Shown here piece after piece: positions 30,490-37,459 of a stretch of DNA of 37,459 bases. The notes below the pieces were generated by a model, which was not told the DNA's origin, did not search any database, and was given only the letters and a program-made list of their open reading frames with translations. Position numbers and translations under genes: made by a program. Source of the stretch: Streptomyces griseus (GTDB taxonomy: Bacteria > Bdellovibrionota > Bdellovibrionia > Bdellovibrionales > Bdellovibrionaceae); NCBI GenBank assembly GCA_943330705.2, contig CALQIT020000021.1, forward strand, positions 1 through 37,459. Reading direction: 5' to 3'. Numbering within the stretch: position 1 is the first letter of the stretch; the number at the start of each line of letters is the position of its first letter.

Positions 30490-33357
30490 ATGTTGGACCT
30501 TATTGCCACTGAAAAAGAATTTTCGAATCGCCACATCGGACCCAAAGACAACGACATCCAAGCCATGCTCAAAGAGCTCGGCTTTTCGACCCTAGAAGAA
30601 ATGGCAAGCAAAGTTATTCCGAAAAATATTCGCAGCCAAAAAAATATGGCGATCGGCGATGGGCTTTCTGAGTTTGAGATGCTGAAAATGGCAAAAAAAA
30701 TTCTTAGCAAAAATAAAGTATACCGATCTTTTATTGGCTTAGGATTTCACGACACGATTACACCAACTGTTATTCAGCGAAATATTCTTGAAAATCCGGC
30801 TTGGTATACGGCCTACACCCCCTATCAAGCAGAAATTTCCCAGGGCCGCATGGAGTCCCTGTTAAATTTTCAAACTATGGTGACGGATCTTACAGCCATG
30901 GAAATTGCCAATGCTTCTTTATTGGACGAGGGCTCGGCGGCAGCTGAAGCCATGGCCATGGCAGCAAATTTGACCAAACATAAAGCGACCCACTTTGTCG
31001 TGTCGCCAGATATGCATCCCCATGTTTTAGAAGTACTGAAGACCCGAAGCCAGCCGCTAGGCCTTGAAATGATTTTGCAAAACCCCCTGGACTTTGATTT
31101 CACAACCCCTGTTTTTGCCATTATTGTTTCATACCCGACGACCGATGGCCGGGTAGAGGACTACGCAGCTCTGGCAAAGAAAACTCATGAAAACGGCGCC
31201 CTATTGATTGCCGATGTCGATCTATTGGCACTGACAGTGCTCACGCCCCCAGGCGAGTGGGGCGCGGATATCGTCGTTGGAAATTCGCAAAGATTTGGCG
31301 TACCACTTGGTTTCGGTGGGCCTCACGCCGCTTTTTTGGCGACCAAAGATGCGCATAAACGTCTGATGCCGGGTCGCCTGATTGGGGTCTCTGTCGATTC
31401 TCAGGGACAGCGTGCTTTGCGTCTGACTTTGCAAACCCGCGAACAGCATATCCGTCGCGAAAAGGCGACTTCGAATATTTGCACCGCTCAGGTTTTGCTG
31501 GCCAACATGGCGGCCATGTATGCCGTTTATCATGGTCCCAATGGACTTAAGAAAATTGCCGGACGAATTCATCTTTTGACTTTGGCCCTAGCTGATGGAC
31601 TTAAAAAACTGGGCTTTAGCGTGGCGTCAAATACATTTTTTGATACGATAAAAATTACGGCGAAAAACGCGCCGGCAATTTCAGCTCAAGCAGAAAAAAC
31701 TGAATTGAACTTTCGTCTTGTGAATAACAACACCATAACAATTTCTTTAAACGAAACCGCAACGCCATCGGACCTAGAGGACATCTGGACAGCATTTAAT
31801 CTGGGGAATAAAATCGGTTTCTCAGTCCAGACTATTCTTAGCAACGTGCGCTTGCGAGAGTGGCCCGAAGCCCTTCAGCGGCGCTCGGATTACTTGACCC
31901 ACTCGGTATTTAACTCCCATCATTCAGAGACCCAACTGCTGCGCTATATCCACAGTTTACAAAACAAAGATATCACCCTGACTCAGTCGATGATTGCTTT
32001 GGGTTCTTGCACCATGAAACTGAATGCCACCACTGAACTGGTCCCCGTTAGTTGGCCTGAGGTCAGTCGCATGCATCCCTTCGCCCCACTCAATCAAGCC
32101 CAGGGGTATTTGGAACTGATTAAGGATCTTGAGCATCAGCTTTGCGAGATCACGGGTTTTGCAGCCGTCAGCTTACAACCTAATGCGGGATCGCAAGGGG
32201 AATTTGCAGGACTCTTGGTCGTACAAAAATACCATCAAAGCCGGGGACAGAAACAACGCAATCTGTGTTTAATTCCGGCCTCAGCCCATGGCACGAATCC
32301 CGCTTCAGCAGTGATGGCAGGAATGGACGTCATAGTCGTAAGTTGCGACGAACAGGGAAATGTCGATATCACTGATCTGAAACAAAAAGCCGAGCAAAAT
32401 AAAGATCGTCTTTCGGCGCTGATGATTACCTACCCCTCGACCCACGGTGTATTCGAAGAAAGTATCGTCGAGATCTGTAAAACTATTCATGACAACGGCG
32501 GCCAGGTTTACATGGACGGCGCAAATCTAAATGCGCTGATTGGCCTTTGTCGTCCGGGTGAGTTCGGACCAGATGTTTCCCATATGAACTTGCATAAAAC
32601 ATTTTCCATTCCCCATGGCGGCGGTGGCCCCGGCGTAGGCCCGATTGGAGTCGCTTCCCACTTACAGGAGTTCCTGCCCTCACATTCTTATCGACCTGAA
32701 TGCGGCGGCAGCAAAGGAATTGGCGCGACAACCTCGGCCCCTTGGGGTTCCGCCAGCATTTTACCCATATCTTGGACCTACATTAAGATGATGGGTTTGC
32801 CTGGACTTCGTCAGGCAACTCTGGTGGCTATTTTAAGCGCCAACTATATCGCTAAAAAATTGAATCCTCATTATCCAGTTCTCTTTAAGGGTAAAGAAGG
32901 TCTTGTCGCCCACGAATGTATCATCGACCTCAGGGGCATTAAGCAGACCTCACACATCGATGTGACCGACGTGGCAAAACGCCTGATCGACTATGGCTTT
33001 CATGCACCAACGATGTCTTGGCCAGTGCCCGGAACATTGATGATCGAACCCACCGAAAGCGAATCAAAATATGAAATCGATCGCTTTATCCAAGCGATGA
33101 TACAGATTCGACAAGAAATCAAGGACGTCGAAAGTGGTCAATTCACCCTGCAAGACAATCCTCTGGTTCATGCTCCGCACACCGCTGAAATGCTAACGGC
33201 GCAAGATTGGAAACACGCTTATTCGCGACAAATGGCGGCCTACCCCCTGCCATGGATTAAAAATGGCAAATACTGGCCGCCGGTGGGCAGAGTCGACAAT
33301 GCCTATGGTGATCGCAACGTCGTTTGTTCATGTCCGCCATTGGAAAGTTACAACTAG
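30490..33357 (+). CDS. gcvP: Glycine dehydrogenase (decarboxylating), P protein
   Basis: 955 residues, the full length of a fused P protein (E. coli 957). It decarboxylates glycine with PLP and passes the aminomethyl group to lipoyl-GcvH. RHIGP near the start, FIGLGFHDT, the N-terminal half's [12 protein letters not shown], and in the C-terminal half MGSCTMKLN-like [10 protein letters not shown], then [20 protein letters not shown] with the PLP Lys703, are all present. ATG 30490 has GGAG eight bases before. The frame is open 23 codons further upstream, but that would run through the hairpin. The C-terminus ends normally (CPPLESY). A GT9 gene follows four bases after the stop; gcvT and gcvH come two genes later. 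Confidence 0.96.
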   Translation: MLDLIATEKEFSNRHIGPKDNDIQAMLKELGFSTLEEMASKVIPKNIRSQKNMAIGDGLSEFEMLKMAKKILSKNKVYRSFIGLGFHDTITPTVIQRNILENPAWYTAYTPYQAEISQGRMESLLNFQTMVTDLTAMEIANASLLDEGSAAAEAMAMAANLTKHKATHFVVSPDMHPHVLEVLKTRSQPLGLEMILQNPLDFDFTTPVFAIIVSYPTTDGRVEDYAALAKKTHENGALLIADVDLLALTVLTPPGEWGADIVVGNSQRFGVPLGFGGPHAAFLATKDAHKRLMPGRLIGVSVDSQGQRALRLTLQTREQHIRREKATSNICTAQVLLANMAAMYAVYHGPNGLKKIAGRIHLLTLALADGLKKLGFSVASNTFFDTIKITAKNAPAISAQAEKTELNFRLVNNNTITISLNETATPSDLEDIWTAFNLGNKIGFSVQTILSNVRLREWPEALQRRSDYLTHSVFNSHHSETQLLRYIHSLQNKDITLTQSMIALGSCTMKLNATTELVPVSWPEVSRMHPFAPLNQAQGYLELIKDLEHQLCEITGFAAVSLQPNAGSQGEFAGLLVVQKYHQSRGQKQRNLCLIPASAHGTNPASAVMAGMDVIVVSCDEQGNVDITDLKQKAEQNKDRLSALMITYPSTHGVFEESIVEICKTIHDNGGQVYMDGANLNALIGLCRPGEFGPDVSHMNLHKTFSIPHGGGGPGVGPIGVASHLQEFLPSHSYRPECGGSKGIGATTSAPWGSASILPISWTYIKMMGLPGLRQATLVAILSANYIAKKLNPHYPVLFKGKEGLVAHECIIDLRGIKQTSHIDVTDVAKRLIDYGFHAPTMSWPVPGTLMIEPTESESKYEIDRFIQAMIQIRQEIKDVESGQFTLQDNPLVHAPHTAEMLTAQDWKHAYSRQMAAYPLPWIKNGKYWPPVGRVDNAYGDRNVVCSCPPLESYN

Positions 33358-33361
33358 GTTG

Positions 33362-34390
33362 ATGGAAGAAGATCGCTATTTACCAAAAAAAGTCGTTCTC
33401 ATTCGCTTGGATAAAATCGGTGATTTTGTTTCGACTTTACCAATGGACGAGGCCTGCCGATATTTAAAAATTTCCTTTAAATGGGTCATTTCTGAGGGAC
33501 TTGGCTTTATCGCCGAGAACGCTGTACCAAAACGCGAATACAAAAGTTTATCAGCGAAAAAATCCTGGCGATCCTTTTGGCAGCTGCTGGCTTTTTTAAA
33601 AGCCGAAAAACCTGCACTGACAGTTGTATTCTATGCCCCATGGTGGGCCAGTTTTGCCTGTTGGTGGGCAGGAGTTCCCATCCGAGCCGGGCGAAAAAGC
33701 CAATGGCATTCATTTCTATTTCTTAATAAAACCCTGCGCCAATCGCGCAGCCAATCTGAGATGCACGAGGCCGATTACAATTGGGATCTGATGCGTTTTG
33801 CCCTTGGCTATCGATGGTTTAAGGACTTTGCACAAACACCGATTTTAGAATTGACCGCCCCCGCCAGCGAAAATCTTCTGAAACAATGGCAACTGGATAG
33901 TGGTGATTACGTCGTCGTGCACGCGGGCATGGCAGGTTCTGCCTTAAATTGGACTGAAGCAAATTATCATATTTTAATTGAAAAATTGGTCGCACAAAGT
34001 CCAGTTGTTTTTACCGGAACCGCGGAAGACGAATTATGGTTGGCACCCCTACGAAAACGCTGGGGAAATCATCCGCAAGTTCGCTGGCTGCAAAGTAAAT
34101 TGTCGTTGTTGGACCTGCTTTCCATTTTGAAAAATGCACACGGTTTGGTCGCCCCAAGCACGGGCGTTTTACATCTAGCTGCGGCCCTAGGGACACGGGC
34201 CATTGGACTTTACTCCCCGATCCTTGCCCATCATCCGACGCGCTGGGCACCAAGGGGGCCTCAGGCAACAGCTCTGATTCCCGATGTCGATTGCCCGGCC
34301 GAAACAATTTGCATCGGCGCCGCTTGCCCTAAATTCTACTGCATGAAGTTCCTGTCACCAAATGCAGTTATGCTGAGTCTTTTTAAATGA
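33362..34390 (+). CDS. GT9-family glycosyltransferase (heptosyltransferase-like)
   Basis: 342 residues. It begins KKVVLIRLDKIGDFVSTLPM, the N-terminal signature of ADP-heptose:LPS heptosyltransferases (R-x-D-x-IGD), and has VVVHAGMAGSALNWTEANYH (equivalent of the P-G-x-x-x-KxW segment) and the C-terminal GLVAPSTGVLHLAAALGTRA, the donor-binding STG-x-x-H block. It would transfer a heptose or similar sugar in LPS core synthesis. ATG 33362 is four bases after gcvP; its stop overlaps the next start by four bases. In this window it is one of two heptose-linked genes with rfaE1, far apart. Its place inside the gcv cluster has no obvious metabolic reason. Confidence 0.83.
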   Translation: MEEDRYLPKKVVLIRLDKIGDFVSTLPMDEACRYLKISFKWVISEGLGFIAENAVPKREYKSLSAKKSWRSFWQLLAFLKAEKPALTVVFYAPWWASFACWWAGVPIRAGRKSQWHSFLFLNKTLRQSRSQSEMHEADYNWDLMRFALGYRWFKDFAQTPILELTAPASENLLKQWQLDSGDYVVVHAGMAGSALNWTEANYHILIEKLVAQSPVVFTGTAEDELWLAPLRKRWGNHPQVRWLQSKLSLLDLLSILKNAHGLVAPSTGVLHLAAALGTRAIGLYSPILAHHPTRWAPRGPQATALIPDVDCPAETICIGAACPKFYCMKFLSPNAVMLSLFK

Positions 34391-35454
34391 GCCTTATCAC
34401 CAGAACTTTTGATTTTCCAGAAAATCTAACTCAGGCAATAGCGCTGAATCTGAAAGACTGGAATTGCGATATTTCAGATGCAAAGTATTTAGCAAAATCA
34501 ATTTTACGCTTGAGCGATTTTTACGCTGACAATCCGAAAGCGATGACCCCGTGGAATCAAGATTGGGCTGTGGCGGCTTATATTTCCTATTATTTCCCGC
34601 TGAACTGGATGCGATCTTTTGCCGTTTTTCAAGAGGGCCAGCGTTGGAGTTTTTTTTCAGGATTAGAAAATATTATTGATTTTGGCTCGGGCCTTGGCAG
34701 TGGCAGTTGGCCAGCTCTGGTGGAAAACAAATTGAGTGCTCAATTTATTGAGCTTTCTTCGGTTGCACAGCAAATTCATCGTTCCCTTTTGGCCCTGTCC
34801 GTGGCTGAGAAAGAAATTGCGAACTACCAATGGTTGAAACAGGTCGGGCAAAATTTCTTAGTGCCGCCAGCCAGTCTTGGGGTTTTCTCCTACAGTTTAA
34901 CTGAGGTCATTGAGTTGCCTTCATGGGCTACACAACTTGAAAAACTACTAATAATCGAACCCGCAACCCGCGACGATGGACGTCGGCTGATGGAAACCCG
35001 AAGCAAACTACTGCAACAGGGCTGGCACATTGTTGCCCCCTGCACTCACCAAGGCCTGTGTCCGTTGCTGACTCATTCGAAGTCGGATTGGTGCCATGAT
35101 CGCATCCATTGGAAAATGCCAACTTGGTTTCAAGAAATTGAAAAGCACTTGCCTATTAAGAACTCGACTTTGACCTTTTCCTATCTTTTAGCGACAAAAA
35201 CACCAAGCCACCAAGCGAAGATCAGCGACAGAAAACTCACTACCCAACTAGCGCGCATCACCGGCGATCATTTGCCTGAAAAGGGGAAAACTCGACAACT
35301 TGTCTGCCGTGGGGAAGCCAGAGAATATCTAGCCTGGATGTCCCGCCACGGAGAATTCCCTGAGATCCCGCGTGGCGTACTGATCGAATGGCCTGACGAC
35401 GGCGAAAGTAAAAGCAATGAAATTCGCCTTAGGAAAAACCCCAAGATCCTTTGA
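34387..35454 (+). CDS. Rsm22/METTL17-like methyltransferase-fold protein
   Basis: 355 residues. IIDFGSGLGSGSWPAL (about 96-111) is the SAM motif I; then VFSYSLTEV and LLIIEPATRDDGRRL. APCTHQGLCPLLTHSKSDWC followed by HDRIHW supplies three cysteines (Cys219, Cys225, Cys236), with Cys307 a possible fourth ligand, as in Rsm22-type proteins that bind an iron-sulfur cluster and act in small-subunit ribosome assembly (mitochondrial METTL17). The four-base overlap with the GT9 gene (ATGA) couples translation. A methylation target is not established. gcvT follows after 74 bases. Confidence 0.8.
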   Translation: MSLITRTFDFPENLTQAIALNLKDWNCDISDAKYLAKSILRLSDFYADNPKAMTPWNQDWAVAAYISYYFPLNWMRSFAVFQEGQRWSFFSGLENIIDFGSGLGSGSWPALVENKLSAQFIELSSVAQQIHRSLLALSVAEKEIANYQWLKQVGQNFLVPPASLGVFSYSLTEVIELPSWATQLEKLLIIEPATRDDGRRLMETRSKLLQQGWHIVAPCTHQGLCPLLTHSKSDWCHDRIHWKMPTWFQEIEKHLPIKNSTLTFSYLLATKTPSHQAKISDRKLTTQLARITGDHLPEKGKTRQLVCRGEAREYLAWMSRHGEFPEIPRGVLIEWPDDGESKSNEIRLRKNPKIL

Positions 35455-35528
35455 CTTTTACATAGCTTCGCGCGATTTTTAGTCCACTTTATAGAAACCA
35501 TATCCAGTAAGACTTTGGAGTTCCCTCG

Positions 35529-36620
35529 ATGTCTGAAATTAAGCGTACCCCTCTGTATGATGAGCATTTAAAACTATCGGCCCGTATGGTTGAATTTGCC
35601 GGATGGAGCATGCCCATTCAGTACCAGGGTCTGCGTGAAGAGCACAATTGCGTGCGCAACCAAGTGGGCCTTTTTGATGTGTCGCACATGGGTGAAATCC
35701 GATTTTTAGGGTCAAAGTCATTGGCGACACTTGAATGGCTGACCACCAATGACGTTGCAAAGCTTAATAGCGGCGAAGCTCAGTATTCTTTGCTACCCAA
35801 TGATCAGGGCGGGCTGGTTGATGACATCATCATTTATTGTATAGAAAAAAATCAAAATTACTTGGTCTGCGTCAACGCCGCCAATAAAGACAAAGATTTT
35901 CAGTGGATGCAAAAGCACAATCGCGGAGCTGAAATTATCGATGAGTCAGACAAGTGGGCGCAGATCGCAATTCAAGGCCCCAAAGCCATCGAGCTTTCGA
36001 ATAAAGTCTTAAACGTCGCGGTCAGCGCCATGAAAGCTTTCACTTTCCAACCGATTCAATTTAAGGGCGCCTCTGGCTATGTGGCGACAACCGGCTATAC
36101 CGGTGAAAAAGGCTGCGAGGTCTTTATCGAAAACAAAGCCGCAGCTCAACTTTGGCAAGAGCTCTTAGCCGTTGGCCAAACACTTGGCGTGCAGGCTATT
36201 GGTTTAGGGGCCCGGGACACCTTACGCACAGAGATGAAATACAGTCTGTATGGTCATGAAATCGATGACGTGACAAACCCCTACGAAGCCGGCCTTGGCT
36301 GGGTGATCAAACCAGCTAAAAAGGATTTTTTAAATAAAGCGCAAATTCTAAACGTGAAGGAAAATGGCCTACAAAAATCTTTGGTGGGATTTAAAATGCT
36401 GGAAAAAGGCATCCCAAGGCAGGGTTACACCCTATTTTCTTCCGAAAACAAGGAAATCGGATTGGTTACCAGTGGTACTCACTCCCCTACTTTGGATGAA
36501 CCCATCGGAATTGCATATGTCGCAATGCCTTATGTTGCCGAAGGCTCGGAGTTCCTGGTAGATATTCGTGGTCGCAAGGTAAAGGCAAAGGTCGTAAGAA
36601 CACCTTTTGTTCATCAGTAG
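35529..36620 (+). CDS. gcvT: Aminomethyltransferase, T protein of the glycine cleavage system
   Basis: 363 residues. It transfers the methylene group from aminomethyl-GcvH to tetrahydrofolate and releases ammonia. RTPLYDEHLKLSARMVEFAG, SMPIQYQGLREEHNCVRNQV, LFDVSHMGEIR, QYSLLPNDQGGLVDDIIIY and GLGARDTLRTEMKYSLYGHE are the typical blocks including the folate-site Asp. TTTGGAG lies eight to nine bases before ATG 35529. gcvH follows after 47 bases with its own strong ribosome binding site. Confidence 0.96.
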   Translation: MSEIKRTPLYDEHLKLSARMVEFAGWSMPIQYQGLREEHNCVRNQVGLFDVSHMGEIRFLGSKSLATLEWLTTNDVAKLNSGEAQYSLLPNDQGGLVDDIIIYCIEKNQNYLVCVNAANKDKDFQWMQKHNRGAEIIDESDKWAQIAIQGPKAIELSNKVLNVAVSAMKAFTFQPIQFKGASGYVATTGYTGEKGCEVFIENKAAAQLWQELLAVGQTLGVQAIGLGARDTLRTEMKYSLYGHEIDDVTNPYEAGLGWVIKPAKKDFLNKAQILNVKENGLQKSLVGFKMLEKGIPRQGYTLFSSENKEIGLVTSGTHSPTLDEPIGIAYVAMPYVAEGSEFLVDIRGRKVKAKVVRTPFVHQ

Positions 36621-36667
36621 ATCCAATTTTGTCCAATTTTTAAAGGGCACTAGACACAGGAGTAAGC

Positions 36668-37060
36668 ATGGCTTTTCATATCCCTGAAGATTATTACTAC
36701 ACCAAAGAACACGAGTGGGCTCAGGTTGACGAAAATATCGTTACCGTAGGAATCACCGAGTATGCTCAGCAATCCCTTGGCGAAATCGTTTATGTCGAGC
36801 TACCTGAGGAAGGCCAAAAAGTAACCCAAGGTGAATCCTTTGGCGTTGTTGAAAGCGTAAAGGCCGTGAATGATTTGTTTTCCCCAGTCAGCGGCACCGT
36901 GATTGAGGTCAATGCTTCGTTGGGTGATGATCCGTCGGTCTTAAATGACGATCCAATCAATCAGGGATGGATGATTCGCATCGAAATGGACACCGAAAAA
37001 GAACTAGCCAATCTGATGCGGGCTCCGGACTATAAAAAAATCATCGTCGAGCACAAGTAA
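36668..37060 (+). CDS. gcvH: Glycine cleavage system H protein
   Basis: 130 residues. Lipoyl-carrier protein: the lipoyl Lys65 sits in GVVESVKAVNDLFSPVSG; TKEHEWA and VGITEYAQQSLGEIVYVELP are the flanking strands. ACAGGAG lies six bases before the ATG. Length matches the family (about 125-130). A stem-loop follows at 37080 and a tRNA gene at 37112. The L protein (dihydrolipoamide dehydrogenase) is not in the window. Confidence 0.96.
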   Translation: MAFHIPEDYYYTKEHEWAQVDENIVTVGITEYAQQSLGEIVYVELPEEGQKVTQGESFGVVESVKAVNDLFSPVSGTVIEVNASLGDDPSVLNDDPINQGWMIRIEMDTEKELANLMRAPDYKKIIVEHK

Positions 37061-37079
37061 CTTAAAAAATATTTGCCTT

Positions 37080-37105
37080 CGCGGGATTTTTCGACGAATC
37101 TCGCG
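37080..37105. terminator. Stem-loop between gcvH and tRNA-Leu
   Basis: CGCGGGATT (37080-37088) pairs with AATCTCGCG (37097-37105), one G-U pair, eight-base loop. No T run follows on the plus strand, so termination would be weak; it may instead mark the boundary or process the tRNA transcript. Confidence 0.35.
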
Positions 37106-37111
37106 CCTCGT

Positions 37112-37195
37112 GCCCGGGTGGTGGAATGGCAGACACGCTAGACTTAGGATCTAGTGCCGAAAGGTGTGCAGGTTCAAGTCCTGTCCCGGGTACCA
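37112..37195 (+). tRNA. tRNA-Leu (anticodon UAG)
   Basis: 84 bases including CCA. Acceptor stem GCCCGGG (37112-37118) with CCCGGGT (37185-37191; G1-U72 wobble), then A and the encoded CCA (37193-37195). The D arm contains TGGCAGACA; the anticodon stem CTAGA/TCTAG encloses CTTAGGA, giving anticodon TAG, which reads CUA/CUN. A long variable arm (TGCCGAAAGGTGT, with GCC..GGT-type pairing) and the T arm GGTTCAAGTCC confirm a class II leucine tRNA. Confidence 0.95.
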
Positions 37196-37459
37196 TTAGT
37201 CAAACTATTCGAACCATAATGCCTACGCCCACCTCAACCTTCTTAACGAAGCTCTTTATAAGCTGGCGTTTTTGCGTGACGGTTAAATCGTTTAAAATCA
37301 GTTTCTTATGCTGTTTGTGACGTCGATACGTCACATTTACCTGCTCAAAGGCAATATAAAGCTAAGAGTCAGTTAAGGACTCGAGGAGAATGGCAATTTT
37401 ACTTTGGCCGTCAAATTGTACCAAATGTAATATAATTTTGATATCTTCGTCGGAACAAA
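37196..37459 (+). other. Region after tRNA-Leu without a firm gene
   Basis: No convincing complete gene. TGTGACGT (37316-37323) and ACGTCACA (37328-37335) form a perfect inverted repeat around CGAT, a possible operator. Near the end, GAGGAG is followed by an ATG at 37390 whose frame stays open to the window edge and begins MAILLWPSNCTKC; the spacing of ribosome binding site to ATG is too short to be confident, so it is noted only as a possible gene start. Confidence 0.4.

Noticed and set aside
37126-37320. 64-residue plus-strand frame over the tRNA gene
   Set aside because: It begins inside tRNA-Leu and has no ribosome binding site.
1-37459. CRISPR array or phage region
   Set aside because: No evenly spaced direct repeats, cas genes, integrase or phage structural genes were seen.

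Overview
The window is a dense bacterial chromosomal segment of moderate GC with short intergenic gaps. It looks like a member of the Bdellovibrionota (Bdellovibrio-like). This is inferred from an FHA-GGDEF diguanylate cyclase lying next to an ECF sigma factor, an arrangement I recall for dgcB (Bd0742) and Bd0743 of B. bacteriovorus HD100; from a lipoprotein with the FQNC-type lipobox I associate with that group; and from the general gene content. Nothing here proves a predatory lifestyle.

Layout. 1-2119 (+): the end of a zinc aminopeptidase-like gene and a PIG-V-like mannosyltransferase. 2120-2523: a gene-poor gap. 2524-3735 (+): a modular lipoprotein. 3753-5427 (-): ECF sigma factor, membrane anti-sigma factor and a small periplasmic protein. 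5582-10094 (-): a tight four-gene unit of coiled-coil protein, metallophosphoesterase, glucose-6-phosphate isomerase and FHA-GGDEF cyclase. 10329-11303 (+): an unrecognised protein with an HExxH motif. 11304-12459: a small mobile-type island with a mobile-mystery-protein-A-like regulator, two related palindromic operator/promoters, a truncated second copy of the regulator head, and a decayed IS4-type transposase. 12460-16303 (-): PfkB-family kinase, RlmN, a small secreted protein and a heptose-7-phosphate kinase (RfaE1). 16333-17178 (+): AlkB-like dioxygenase, divergent from RfaE1. 17196-18872 (-): secreted alpha/beta hydrolase.

19012-24488 (+): glutamate dehydrogenase, PyrD, MutT, two glycosyltransferase-type proteins and an HU/IHF protein. 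24514-25767 (-) and 25917-26912 (+): EpmA-like EF-P lysyltransferase, divergent from a cysteine synthase. 27091-29924 (+): a TldD/PmbA pair. 30018-30362 (+): a small basic coiled-coil/histone-H1-like protein. 30490-37060 (+): the glycine cleavage genes gcvP, gcvT and gcvH, with a GT9 glycosyltransferase and an Rsm22-like protein inserted between gcvP and gcvT. 37112-37195: tRNA-Leu(UAG). The last 264 bases hold a palindrome and possibly the start of another gene.

Most genes are housekeeping or envelope functions. Points most worth following are the possible phosphothreonine/FHA signalling unit around the cyclase, the twin palindromic operators of the mobile island, the interlocked rfaE1/alkB divergent promoter in which each predicted -35 box overlaps the other gene's start codon, and a long hairpin ending on the gcvP ribosome binding site.
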